64,000 nt of DNA from Hirudinaria manillensis. Lineage: Eukaryota; Annelida; Clitellata; Hirudinida; Hirudinidae. A program made the translations under genes and the position numbers. The notes under the pieces were generated by a model that had not been told where the DNA came from, did no database searches, and saw only the letters and a program-made list of their open reading frames with translations. Location of the stretch: positions 13,464,510 to 13,528,509 of the forward strand of contig CM067526.1 in assembly GCA_034509925.1 (NCBI GenBank), given 5' to 3'. Positions 43,625 through 56,416 of this stretch are shown piece after piece (positions within the stretch are counted from its first letter, which is position 1; each line of letters begins with the position of its first letter).

Positions 43625-45422
43625 CTTCACTGGATTTAATTAGTCGTGCTGTGTTATTAATTTAAGTTATGAAGAGTAACAAAATTGTTTAGGATAATTA
43701 ATTTTTATAATCAATGTCAATACAATAATAACTCAAGTAATAAAGTCAACATTGCTTGATGAATATGCCAGTAATAAACATAAACAGCTTGGAATGCAAA
43801 CATACCTGGTGAAAACAGAAATTCAAATGGATGGTCCCTTATGTGATTGCCTTATTGATTGGTTCCTGATAAAGTTACAACTGTTGAAGCACTTCAATGG
43901 ACAGGTGCCTGTAAACATTTAGTAAATTGACAACACGATAATAATAATAAATAATAATAATAATAATAAGAGTTGTCTTGACCGAGCTTGATTGCATAAT
44001 ACATTTTCAAATTGGAATCACATAAAAATCATGATATTGCAAATGGGCATGGCAGAGCTGTGGCTAATGACTCAACAGATCACTGGAGATTACTCAGGCT
44101 GATGAGCACAGACTTCGATTCTTCCTCACATTCCAAACATTCATCTAATTCTTTCTCACACTCCACTCTCCTTAATGTCACCATTAATTAATTTGAATTC
44201 ATTTGTTTGAGTAACTTTACTACGAACAAATGTGATTTTGTTCTCTGCTAGTTTATTCCAACTCAGGAATTAATGTAAAAATAAATAATGGCACAAATAA
44301 TAATGACGTAATTTAAAATAAGTATAAAGTAACATCATTTATATGATGTATGCAAAATGGATGCACACATATACATGTGTAACAATAAAATGTTTGGGTA
44401 TTAACAGAATACCAAACATTTTTTGGTAATTACATTAAAGAAAAACAATGGGCTACTTGGTCGATAAAGAATTAAGTTAGAAGAATAAAGGTTGAAGCGT
44501 GGGTTTGTAAAAAAAATAATTACATTTAAATGAAGAAATCACTGGCTGTTTTCGGCTATGATCGATATGGAGAGCATAAACGGTATAATAACAACAGCTA
44601 TTACGTGATATCCGTGCCTAGAGCTTCTGGTATTTCAATGACAATCTCTGTTAAATATTTGTCACGCTAGACGAAATAAAGAAAGGGGCTCGACAGATAT
44701 TCCATCCTAACGCTCTTAAATATTAAAAAAAAAAAGAGACGAAAAATATCAAATTGCAATCATTACCTGCTTCCAAATGTCTTCCGAGCGAATCCCCCGC
44801 ACACAACTCACAAGTTCTAAGAAACAAGAGATGAACAATTATGCTCTACAATAGAGGGTTCTTTCGGCACTTTGGGGACAAAAACCTCTAGAGGTTGCAA
44901 CAAATCGTGAAAAATTATCATTGTTAAATAAATGTTATTTAAACAGAGTAAAATGAACGTAAAATTTTGTCAACATATTGAGTTATTAAATTATTGAATA
45001 TTAAAGTTACACAAAATGGGCCTTTCTCATATATACTTGTTGCATTAATTTTATTTAATTTTTATAATATTGCGATTTAGTAAACGTAGTTTAATCATCC
45101 GAATTTTGCACTGGAAAAATCACACCTTAATAGAAGCTTACCTGCACAACAAATTATACAAGACCTAAATCAATAAATTCAAACGGTTATTATCATTAAT
45201 TAAATACTTTAAGTTGTATGAATAAATTAAATACAAATCAGAAGAGTTAGCTTCTTTTACTTTTAAATATGAGATGCCTTAAATCCGTTTGGTGTGCATG
45301 CGTTGTTCGTTACTTGCGCTTCCTGCGATATCGTTTGTGTTACGTGTTTTTACATCTTGATATTGCTATGCACTTTATTGTTTTTGTGTAATATTTTAGT
45401 CTTTTTAATTATAAACGTGAGA
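43625..45422. promoter_or_regulatory. Divergent promoter region, PPP1R14 / ATF6
   Basis: About 1.8 kb between two start codons facing away from each other. On the minus strand a possible non-coding exon of PPP1R14 ends at a donor near 43802 (CACCAG then GTATG) and another at about 44765. No canonical TATA box or ER-stress element was identified by eye. Confidence 0.45.
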
Positions 45423-47948
45423 ATGGATTTTGATGTCGGATCTATGCTTGGTAAGTAAATTCGAGAATTTATGAAGTATAAACAAGGGAAGTGAAGTAAT
45501 CAATTTGCTACAGTTATTATAATTTGAATTGTTTTAATATATGGAACGAAGATTCAAATGAAAACTTAAATTTAGAACACACCGAATTTTATAATAAGGC
45601 AGTTGTTTGTGGATTGGACAAATTGAATATTTATGGGAGATTCATATATAGGAAGTAAATTTTGTATGATTATAATGCATAAAAACATTTAATCCTGCAA
45701 TTGGCCTCAAGATAAAAAGAGATGATGGTTTCATGATTATTGACAGTAAGATTTTGGAACTTGAAAGTGAAGTTATATCTGATTTATTGGGTACTTCTTT
45801 CATTTGTTTATAATTAGCATTGATATCTTTTACATTTGGAACTGATGAGCAATTGGATGTTTCTGAAAGTGATTCCACCTATTGAGTAATGATGGGTAAA
45901 ACTAGCATTGATTAATTAATTTATTTTTATTTACATACTGAAGGGCATAACATAAGAACATAACATGTTCCCATTAATTCAAGACTGTGCATACTTCATT
46001 TATTCTGCATTTTAAATCCACATTGATTAGGATCAATTGGATCTATAATCTAGATTTGCATAATGAGATTTGAGGTTTTATGTAACTGGCATGTTGGTAT
46101 TATTATTATAATTGAGATGTTTGTTGCCAAACATTTAATAATTTATTAACATATTTATTAACAACTTTTAATATCTTTTGATATGATGTCTTGATTGGTC
46201 TTTCAGCTTTTCAGATCTAGAGGGGCATGCATTGTCAATAACATAAAACGCAATAGCAGATCAAAAATGCTAATTTTCACTTGCCATACAATATCAGAAC
46301 ATCTGCATTAAGCTTTTGGGAACTTAAGTCATGATGATTGTGGTTGTAGCCACCTTGGGCTTACCTTGATCATCATAATCAATAGTGGTTATGGTATATC
46401 ACCTTAGCAATCACATCCTTAATTGGACCATAATGATACATGCCATGTATCACTTACATCACCAGGGGCTTTATGGTCTCATTATTGATAATTAGCTGGT
46501 CTACGTACATGCACTCTATCAAGGGGTTAAAGCATGCTTATTGCTCGACCCTTATCAATCAAGCCAAACCATGAAACAACAAAACAATAGTAGAAAGTCC
46601 AGTTCTTATGCAATGAGTTATTAGTGATCACCTTATTAACTTATTATCAGCCAGCATTAATTAAGTATCAAACTGAATTATGATGATTAACGATTTCATT
46701 GTGGATGGCCTGCTGTGATGTCGTTTTTTGTCTTTTCTCAAGATCCGTGCCTGGATGGCCCTCTGAGCTACGGGAAACTGTCAGCCTTCAAGGACTCGAC
46801 TTTCCTCTCCGACCGACACTACCAGCAGGACTATGACGTAAGTTCCATTTCTGATTGATGACATTATTGAGTAGTAGTCAGGTGGATGGTGGTGGTGATA
46901 ATGATGAGGGTGGTGGTGGTGATGATAATGGTGGGAGGGAGCTCTATAAAGAATAGGCATTATGTCAGCTAAGTACAAGCTAGACCATTAATTGATTAAT
47001 CGGTTGATTGATTGATTTCAACCCAGATGGAGCTGTTCGATTCAATCGATCAGCCTCAGTCCGGGATGGACGGACCCGGAGACGTCTGGAGAGAAGATGC
47101 GAGCAGTGATAGTGGCATCGACTGTGAGCAACTTAATTTACGTTGTTTACACGCTTGTAGATGCCATCGTTGTTGTTGTTGTTGTTAGATCATCATATTT
47201 ACTGATCTTTATTCCTTATGTCGTACTGGTTGGTCAGAGATAAACTTTGATAGATGCAGCTCTTAATCAATGTATCAATGCTTAATCAACGTTTGGTCGA
47301 CATTTAACTGTAACTGTAAACACGAACTTTCCAAAATCAGGCTAAGCTTATTAGTTTATCTTTTGGAGATTAATGTGACGTGGCTTTGGGCGCTGGGCCG
47401 CAGGGGCGTTTTTATGTTGCGATAAACAAACACGATTACGAATTGATTGAAATCATTACTAAGTGCAAAGGACGTTGCTTTCTGTTTGTCATTATCAAAT
47501 GATAATGTGACTTTATCTGTTGTTTATTTTTTTCTCTGGCAATTTTGGAACTCATTAAACACTGCCTTAAGCCTATACTTCTAATCAATCAGTCACTTAT
47601 GGTCACCTTCCGTAAGACTAAAGACTCCATGAGATAGATCAAACATTAACTAATAGTTAGGCTGACAAATTAAAGAATAAAACTAGAATTATGTTGAGAA
47701 TTATATTATTATTAGTTAACATATTAGGAGAGGATGTGAAGAGCAATGCAATTAAATGCTAACTGATGAGCTGGCTCACCTTTGAGAACACCTGCCTGAA
47801 TTATATTTGATTTAGAAAGACCTTGATTGCCAGCGACCTGTATTGGCCATCAGTTGTTATGCACAAATCTCTGTTTGTACATTGAAAATCATTGAATTTG
47901 TTATCATCCCTTACTGTCATTATTATTATTATTATTATTATTATTACT

Positions 47949-48001
<53 letters not shown>

Positions 48002-48002
48002 T

Positions 48003-48050
<48 letters not shown>

Positions 48051-51000
48051 GTTGTTGTTGCTGTTGTTGGCTTCTTCATTATTCTTATTATCATTATTGT
48101 CATCAATTGCCATTCATCATCGTCATCAACACCATGGATCGCCGTGACATTAGAGTCCATTCCATCTGCAGGCATCCAGACGAAGGCAGAACCTCGTTCG
48201 CCGAGCTTCTTTTCCGATTCCCCGCCTCACTTCCAGGTCCGTTTGAATTTATTCCGTGCTCTGTCCGTCCTTCCGATTGCTCGGCCGACTTAAAAAATTC
48301 TTGTTCAATTCCCTGATCTCAGCCCAACTGGTTGTTATTGTTTACTTTTTCACCGTTCAAGGATTCCCTCCTCTGCCAGGACAGGGACTTGGTTCCCCTG
48401 CCGGACGACTTTGACTTTGGCGGCAAAATCGAGGGCCTGGACGAGATGCTCGACGACTGTTACCGAGCAGAGAGCTTCCTCGGTGACGAGAAAACCATCG
48501 TCGACGACGACCACCTGGGCATCCTGTCGCATCTTTCCCAACCGAGCTCTGCAGCCGACGAGGAAGTCATCTCAGGTGGTGGTGGTGATGATGATGATGA
48601 TGATAGTGATGATAATAATGATGATGGTGATGATGATGATAGTGATGGTGACAAAGTTTTATTAATAAGGATGGCAGATCAAAGTGATGAACATTCATTT
48701 CAAATGTATTCAACATCATTCTTATTTTTCTATCCTCCAGAGTTCTTTCGCAACGACAGCCTTTTCCAAAACCCTTTCCCCTCTTCGCCTACGGACGACA
48801 TGGTCTCGTGTACCTCTACCGGTTCCCTCTCTCCCGGACGGACGGAGCAGCCCCTGGTCCTTCGATCGCAAAAACACTCCGACGACGTTCGAAATCAGAA
48901 TCTGCAGCAACAACAACAGCCTCAGCAAGTCGGCACTTCGGGCCAGTCCCCGACGACCATAATAGTCATACAGCCGGGAAGCAACAAGTCGCAGAGTTCT
49001 GCGACCATCAGGAAGGGACCGAACGACCCCATCAGGATGCTCTGCTCCAAGGTTCAAATTCAGCCGAAGCCAGACTCCGCTCCAGCTCTGGAGAGCTTCT
49101 CAGGTGAAATCCATTGGTACCGAATGATGCTGGTGTTGATGATAGTAGTAGTATGATGATAGCACCGATGATGATGATGATGTGAATGATTATAATATTG
49201 CTGACAATCTACCTTGACCTTCAGTTCCCTTCCAAATGACCCCGCAAGTGCCCTGCCCGAACGCCTCCTCAAAGGTCAGCTTCTTCATACCTTCCGACTG
49301 CAACTCTCCGCTGCTCGGCTTCAACTCGGAAGTCGCAAACAAGTCGTCATCGTCCGACTTCAAGTACGTCGCGCAACAACAGTCGCCCACGGGCTCCAGT
49401 TGTCTCGAGTTCTTTGACGACATTGAGGTAAGGTGATGATGAGGACGCCGATGAAGGTGATGGTGGTGGTGATGATCAAAGGTGATAAAGAGATTGGTTT
49501 ATGTTTCTAAGGTCAATGTTGATCAAGCATTGACTGGTCTTAGCCTTTTTTTGCATTTATCGAGAGGTCATATTTTGACGACTCGTCATCATCATCATCA
49601 TCATCCTTGATTTTTTTTTATATGCAGTCCAAAGCCATAAAGAGACAGCAAAGGATGATCAAGAACAGGGAGTCGGCTTCGTTGTCAAGGAAACGGAAGA
49701 AGGAGGTGGGCGGAGCTTAAAAAAATTGATTTGCCTTTTTCCCCCTAATTTTTATAATTTTTTGTTGTGTACATTACAATCATTGTAAAGGTTTTAAAAA
49801 TACTTTTGCTGGTAATAATAATAATAATAATAATAGTAATATTAATGTTAATAATAATTCAATAACTGTATTAAATGACTGTAAATTGTAATATAATAAT
49901 GATGATAATAACTCAATAATTATATTAAATGGTTATAAATTATAATTCATCTTAAACCCATGACCTCTGCCAGTACCTGCAGTGCCTAGAAGATAGGCTG
50001 AGGCAGATGACGGACGAGAATCTCCGATTGAAGGCAGAGAACTCGGCCCTCAAGCAGAGGGTCTGCGCCCTCCAGAACGAGGTCAGCGAGTGCAGTCTCT
50101 TCTAATGGACCTGCTGATGATACGAATACAATCGAATGAGTGATGCCCTCTTGTGGTGTTATTCATCATCCTGCTTGATTTCATCATTTCTACGTGGTTT
50201 TCTCTCCCCCACCCCTCTCGTATTTCCTATCCCCAAAGTCCAAATTATTTGAATTGTATTTTACAAAAATTATTTTTCGTATTTTGCAAAATAAATCTTG
50301 TTTTAATTGTAATTAAAAATTTTTGGTTTATATTTGATATAAATATTTTTTTGCTGGAATCTCACTTTTCACTTTTTTCGTTGTTGTTGTTGTTATTATT
50401 TGCCTCTGATGTTTGCAGAGTCGTCGAGTTGTTGTCTTCGTCGTTACAGAGGTCTGCTCGTCGGAGATTTTGAAGTTTTAAAATGTTGTTGTTGTTGTTG
50501 TTGCAGAACGAGTCCTTAAAATCTGCCAAGAAGTCCTCCATAAAACCAGGGACCCTGCTCGCCATCTGCCTTCTCCTCGTTTTCAACTGCAGCTCGTTGA
50601 TGTGAGTTTCGGGAATTACAAAGATCTGGCTTGAATAAATTCTAATTCTAAAGCAACAGTGATAATGATATTAATAATAATAATAATTAATAATAATAAC
50701 AGTAGTAATATAAATTGCATTATTCATTGTATAATAATAATAAAAATAATAATAATAGTAAATAATAATAATAGGAAATTTATCAATAATTGTCATTCTT
50801 TGCTGCTCTCATTGCCTGATCCTATTCTCCTTCAGGTTTATTCCAGGTAACTTTTTTTCCAACGGAAACTCAGAAAGTTCCTCCACCACCTTGGACTCGT
50901 TCTCTCCCCACCTGGCGGGTCTGCCCGACTCCTCCCCGTTCCTTCCTCATCAAAGGGTGGGCAGGTCTTTGCAGGAGTTTGGTCCATCCTATCCCAACCA

Positions 51001-53199
51001 GTCCGCGCTCAAGCCGTCGTCTAGAGATCGCCTCGATTCGAGATTTCCCAGGGCACAGAATCGTTCCTCGCAAGACGGAGGCGTCCAGATGTGCTCGGAG
51101 GGTTACGTCAACAGCACCGAAGCCATGAGGTGATCCATTCTGAACGTCAAAGTGGATTTCATTCCAAAGGGATTTTAAACATTTGACGTGTTTATTTCCA
51201 CAAACATTCCTTTTAATTGTTTTAAAAAAAAACTAAATGCTGTTGGACAAGCTCTGTAAGTCTCATTGCTCTCTAGTTGGTCGCACGGTCTCTTTTGCAC
51301 CTATTGGCCTCTGATGGAGTGACTCACATGGCAATTAAATGACCCTAATTGAATTTTTGTTTTATTTTCCCGATTCAGGATGGTGGACGAGCTCAGAGGT
51401 TGGGCAAACAACCACAAAGTGGTTCTTCGCAGGAAGCTGGACCTGGAGGGCAAGAAGCTCACCAAGCCCAAACGGGCCGGAAACAGTTCTGCGGAGGAGT
51501 CCGGAAAGGATCCTCGTCTGGCTGCCCCGGATCGACGGAAGGAGTTCGGCCTCGACGGACGACTTCTTCCGAGCGACTTGAGTCGAGGCCATCGGAAAAA
51601 TCAACAGAACTTCGTCAGAGGGAGCCACCAGCACCATCAGAAGAAGAAGAAGGATGGATTCCTGTCTAGGTATATCTGTGCATGTGTTTAAGTGTGTGAG
51701 AGTTTGTGTGTGTGTGCATGCATGTCTGTCGCCCATTCAATACTAGTTCAACAATTTGTATTTGCATCAATCTAATATTTGGTTATTTACTTGAATTAAT
51801 TTTTATTTGGTTAATCACAATAATAATAATAATAATAATAATAAAAATCATAATGAAAGGAGAAGCCTCTTTGCCAACATCAACCCTAATTATGCCGGCA
51901 GCAGACGACCAACGACGTGAGTGATGTCCAGACCCATCTGCTTGATATTCAGCAAAAGAAGAGCAAGCCAATGCTCTTTACAAAGCTTCTTTACAAACCT
52001 TTGACCTTTAATCTTTAGATATCATTGTTATCATTTGAGTGATCATGAACTCTCACAAACACTTAAGACAACTCATTTGGGCAACCATACATCACCAAGG
52101 CAATCCATTTTTTTTAATGCCACTCCACTGAACTTGAATCTCTGCAGGGATGCAAACTACGAGGTGCAGGTGTTCGGAAGGTCCAACGGATGGTGGAACG
52201 TCTACGGTGACTTCCTGGACTCCATCAAGAGGAGGAACGATACATTCTACATTGTTTCCTTCCACAACGTTAGTCGTCGACAATGTTTTGTCGTCATCAT
52301 TTTGATTGTCACTTTTTGGCCCCTCCTATCATGGTTGGAATCGATTATGGAGAGTTTTCCCTTCCCTAAGAGGATTCCTTCCCTTTTTGAGTTTTTGATT
52401 TGTAATTTTTGTTGTTTTTTGTGTTAAATGCAAAAAACAACAAAAATCTAGAGAACTTTTTGGAAATTATCAAACCATTCCTCTTAACCACGAAAGGAGC
52501 ATTTATAGCCATCTTTAATGAGTCTTTGAGTTGGTTTTTATTTTTTGATGGAACTCTGAAGGATCACATCTTGCTGCCTGCCATCTCTCACAACAAATCC
52601 ACGAGGCCGAGAATGTCCGTGTTCATGCCTGCTCAAGGTGCGAGTGGTAGGTCGAAAGTCATTTGCCATGTTTCGTGAAAGCTTTCAGGATCAACAATCA
52701 CTCGAATTCGTTCAAAATACTTTACCATTTCTGCCTGTCACAATAAATTCTACTTTGTGTGAAATTTGCATGCGATATCTCTCATCAACTCTTTCTCTTT
52801 CGCTCCCCCGTTCCAGACCCGAGCCGACAGCACCTCCCCGACGTCCTGTCCATGATGCAGATCGACTGCGAGGTCACGGCCACCAACCTCATCTACCTCG
52901 ATCGTTCCGCTTCGCCCGGTCGCATCCTCGGCAACTTCAGCGAAGCGCGTCGGCCCCCTCGTTACGGGAACGAACGCCTCCGCGACCCGAACTTTTCCGG
53001 CGACGTGAACCCCGATGAGGGCTACGGCGACGAGGTGAGCGCGGACGAAGAGGAAGGCGGAAGTTCCGTCGAGGACTCGGAAAGAGGGAAGATCGTACCT
53101 TTCGGAGTCGACCTCGGCTATGAACTTCGCGACGTCAGGAGAGGTTCTCGTCGAAGAGAAAAGGACTGCAAGAACGGGAGCCACAGACAGGGTCGATAA
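45423..53199 (+). CDS. ATF6: ATF6, ER membrane-tethered bZIP transcription factor
   Basis: Fourteen coding exons: 45423-45450, 46743-46837, 47027-47123, 48172-48236, 48362-48575, 48741-49103, 49225-49427, 49628-49705, 49974-50081, 50507-50601, 50836-51129, 51379-51669, 52148-52268, 52562-52646, 52817-53199. The two pieces 45423-45450 and 46743-46837 form the N-terminus. The product is about 839 residues, longer than human ATF6 (670). The N-terminal half is an acidic activation region. The bZIP is clear at about 356-417: basic part KRQQRMIKNRESASLSRKRK, then the leucine zipper. One transmembrane helix follows (about 430-449, TLLAICLLLVFN). The lumenal part keeps the family blocks VNSTEAMRMVDELRGW (with an N-glycosylation site), FLDSIKRRNDTFYIVSF and DHILLPAISHNKSTRPRMS. 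On ER stress ATF6 moves to the Golgi, is cut by S1P and S2P, and the bZIP part activates chaperone genes. RDRL in the lumenal part is a possible S1P (RxxL) site. The donor of 52562-52646 could instead lie at 52637. Confidence 0.93.
47921..48050. repeat. (ATT)n microsatellite with two ACTCTC interruptions
   Basis: About 130 bp of ATT repeat in an ATF6 intron, split into three blocks by two copies of the same CTCTC-type interruption (about 47946 and 48000). This suggests internal duplication of a larger unit. It ends in a short GTT run. Confidence 0.92.
48576..48740 (+). other. In-frame, stop-free ATF6 intron (exitron candidate)
   Basis: The intron between the fifth and sixth listed ATF6 exons is exactly 165 nt, a multiple of three, and has no stop in the reading frame. 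It opens with GTGGTGGTGG and a GAT repeat encoding Gly and Asp runs, and ends with a good pyrimidine tract and CAG. Retention would insert 55 residues, mostly acidic, in the activation region. Confidence 0.5.
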
Positions 53200-54812
53200 G
53201 GATGGCTGATTTTCATTGGCTCCATCTGTAGAACCATTTTGACTGCATCGGTCGAGTTGTTTTTTATTTTCGCAGACTATTTGTTCTCTGGCGTCGGATC
53301 GGACTGCGTTGGAATGCAGAGACGGTTTCCACGCTGAGGCGCTCTGCTGTTAATTCGTTCGTCGCAAAGATTTTTGTTTTGAATTTTAAAGAGCTGTCTG
53401 CTCGGAGACGTTGCTTGTTTCTGAACGACCCCTTTGGAACGGTTCCTGGTTCTAGGTATTCGTTCTTTCGTTCATTCAAAAATGGCCTTTTGCCATCTTT
53501 CTGGTGGACAGAATGAGTTGCTTTCCGGCCCAGAAGAACAGGTGCTGGGGTCCCTTCCTCTGGTTTCGTGACTTTTCCTACCAAATGGAGTTTGTTTTTA
53601 ATTTACGTTTGCAATGGATGCACATTTTTTTTATTTTTCAAAGTAGGAGATGGATTATTTATTTAAATTAAATTCTGTCGATCTGTTCGGCCACGTATCG
53701 TTTTAATTCTCCACGGCGTTGTATATTATTTACATAATTAATGAACCAGTTGCTGATTCGTTTGATAACTTAGCGGACGTCGAGCGTTCTCTCGGAATGT
53801 ACATAGTCATTCTCACTGATGCATTATCCGTGGTAAATGTTGACAACTACGCCTGGAAAAGGTGGTAGTTATTGTTAATTTGTTAATAATCTGTAATTAA
53901 TTCAATGTGAATTCTTCACTGATGCATTAACCCTCGAGGTGTAGTTGTGTCCAACTCAATTCACTCTTGCTTCTGTTTTCATAAATTACTTTGTTTTTAT
54001 TGCTTATTTAGAATTCTGGCCTATAGTTGTGAAGTTGGTGATTTGTTTGTTTTTGGTGATTGGTCTAATTATTTTGTTTTTCCAATTTCTCTAACCCCGT
54101 CTCCTAATTATCATAAGCAATGTTTGATTAATTAATTACCTAACTTGTTCGGAGCATCGACGGTATGCATAGATTTTTAGATATTTTTGTTTTAGAAGAT
54201 CCTGATGCTGATGTCCTCATAAAACTCCATTTGTTTCCTCATTAGCAGCTCTGTATCTATGCCATTGTCACAACTTTTCCGGGCGGTCCTCGTGCGAACG
54301 TGTATATTTAATGGATTTATTTTGCTCGTTTAGTACTGGGTAGGTGTCTCTCGGATATTCGAGTTTGCGTTTCACGGCGTCAATTTCGTGCAGCCCAGTC
54401 GGGCATGTGCCAAAATGCAGAAAAAGAAATTGGATTGGTTTAGTAATATGGAAGGAATCTTTAATTGTATGCTATGAGTAGTCAGGCTTGGCACTTGGGC
54501 AATGTCCTGTTCGACGTCTTTTCATCCGGAGCGGAGTCTACGGACATCATAGTTACTTTCGTTTTCCTCTTCATTATTGGTCAAGGAAGCGAGAGCCATC
54601 GAACTGGGGGAGGGTGGGATTGTGTTTTGTTCTGCTTCGTCAGTGTAGAACTGAAGGTGTTGATTGTTTAAAAGTGTTATTTTGATTCTGGTGTAGTAGC
54701 TCAGCCGATTGAAGTGAGTAAGCTATTGATCTTTTATTCATAATATGGTGCTGGACGTTTATATGGAAGTTTACTTTTAACTCACATTTTACTTTCTATG
54801 TTTATTTGTATT
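53200..54812. other. ATF6 3' UTR and spacer before GATAD1
   Basis: No gene is recognised in this 1.6-kb stretch. It should hold the ATF6 3' untranslated region and the GATAD1 promoter. A phrase at about 54693-54730 (GTAGTAGCTCAGCCGATTG) resembles a tRNA A-box but lacks a matching B-box. No simple repeat stands out. Confidence 0.5.
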
Positions 54813-56416
54813 ATGCCTCAGATACCGACAATGGATGGGGCGAGCCCGGTTTTCTGTTCGGAGTGCAACTGTAGCGAGTCGGATTCCTGGGAAAGGTTGG
54901 AAAAGGAGGATTCTGATGCCGTAGACATTTTGTGTGGTTTATGTTACTCTGGGCGAAGTAAAGCTGTCGAGTCTGTTGAGAACAGCTGTGTTGTACCATC
55001 TGTAGATCCCACCATTTCCGAACCCATAGAAGCAAAGGAAGAGGAAACTTCAAAGCATTCAGAACCTTCAGCGACTCCACCAAGCGATAATAGAAATATC
55101 AAAGCCAATCTTCGTAGGTCTACATCGATAAACAGTAGCGAAACCAACAACACGGCAAAACTCATGCTGCGAAACAAGAACGTCAAAATGAAAAATACGA
55201 AAAATAAAGTGCTCAAGATTTTACCAACGAAAGGAAAGAGCAGACGACATACTCTCAAACGAAATGTTAATATAAAAAAAGTTATCACTTAGAACCTGTA
55301 ACTCATAATTCTTGATTTATTATCAATTCATACCAATATAATGCAATTTTTAAAGTAACTCATTTATCAGACTTGAGACTTATTCAATGAACTCTGCAAG
55401 CACATACATCATTGCTTTGTAACTTATGTAACAAAAATTCAGTCTTCTTTCAATGCTTTTAAATAGTAAAGTTGTTTTTTTCTTGCCATTACCAGCCTAC
55501 AAGGGCCCCAAACACTACGGCTTCTGTGACAACATCCGAGTTCATTTTCCACAAGGTTTGTGTGGCAGTTTGATCAGATCATTTGATCCATTTGAAAAAT
55601 GGCAGCTGAAGAACCCAGAGGCTCCATTAGACTTTCATTCAAATCAAGTCATTTCTTAACCTGATCATACCATTGTGTGACAATCACAATCATCTTAATT
55701 TTGGTTATTATCTGACCATTCATCACAAAGAATCATGAGGCTATCGCATACCCTAAATAAACATCTTGTCTCATTGCTTCCTTTCATCTCAGAATGTGTA
55801 CTGGCAAGTCGGAGATGTGGTGTCCATACTTGATGATGAGGACGGGGATATCTACTATGCCCAACTGCAGGGTTTTTTCCAGTCAGAAAACTTCAGCAAG
55901 AGTGCCATAGTTTCTTGGCTGCTTCCAGGACTCAACAGTCCAGAGCAAGGCTTTGATCCTAAAACATACACTTTAGGTGAGCTTTATGTTTTGTTGATGT
56001 TTTGCATTCCTTCTGATGGTGTGAAACCTCAGATTGGTAACAGACATAGTATGTAGCTACTTATTGGAGGTAAATTGGATTATGAGGGCATTATAATTGA
56101 TTGAAAGTGGTTAAATGCTTAAAGACTATGAAATATAAATCGAGCAGATGTTTATTATGTCTTAGTAATTTTAAAATGGAAAACTGTTAGGGGTATGCTT
56201 TTTTATACATTTTCTAGATATAGATGTTTTGATCTAGCTCATGTGATTTATATTTTTTCATTCTCTTTTATATGAGAAGGGCCTGAAGAGCCTCAGCCAA
56301 TCAGCATGGACTGCTTTGAATTTGTCTGTCACCGACCTTCTCTCCAGCCTCCACCCACGTTTCATAACCTCTCCAACAGGGATTCGGGTTACATTCTTTC
56401 CAGCGTTGGTCAATGA
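54813..56416 (+). CDS. GATAD1: GATA zinc finger domain-containing protein 1
   Basis: Four coding exons, 54813-55265, 55496-55555, 55793-55976 and 56280-56416, give about 277 residues against 269 in human. The N-terminus has a Cys4 finger (CSEC, then CGLC) followed by a Ser/Thr-rich and then basic region (KGKSRRHTLKRN), as in the family. The conserved C-terminal half reads TTSEFIFHK, VYWQVGDVVSILDDEDGDIYYAQLQGF, SAIVSWLLPGL, GPEEPQPISMDCFEFVCHRPS and ends GYILSSVG. Human GATAD1 binds chromatin carrying H3K4me3 and belongs to a histone demethylase/deacetylase complex. Without splicing, exon 1 would run on to a TAG at 55292. The first donor is weak (GTTAAT at 55266); a second, 12 bases downstream, would also keep phase. 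Confidence 0.92.

Noticed and set aside
53264-53584. 106-codon minus-strand frame downstream of ATF6
   Set aside because: No family, antisense to the expected ATF6 3' untranslated region, and no splice or start context.
54693-54740. A-box-like sequence (TAGCTCAGCCGATTG) suggesting a tRNA or SINE
   Set aside because: No B-box at the right distance and no poly-A or repeat tail.
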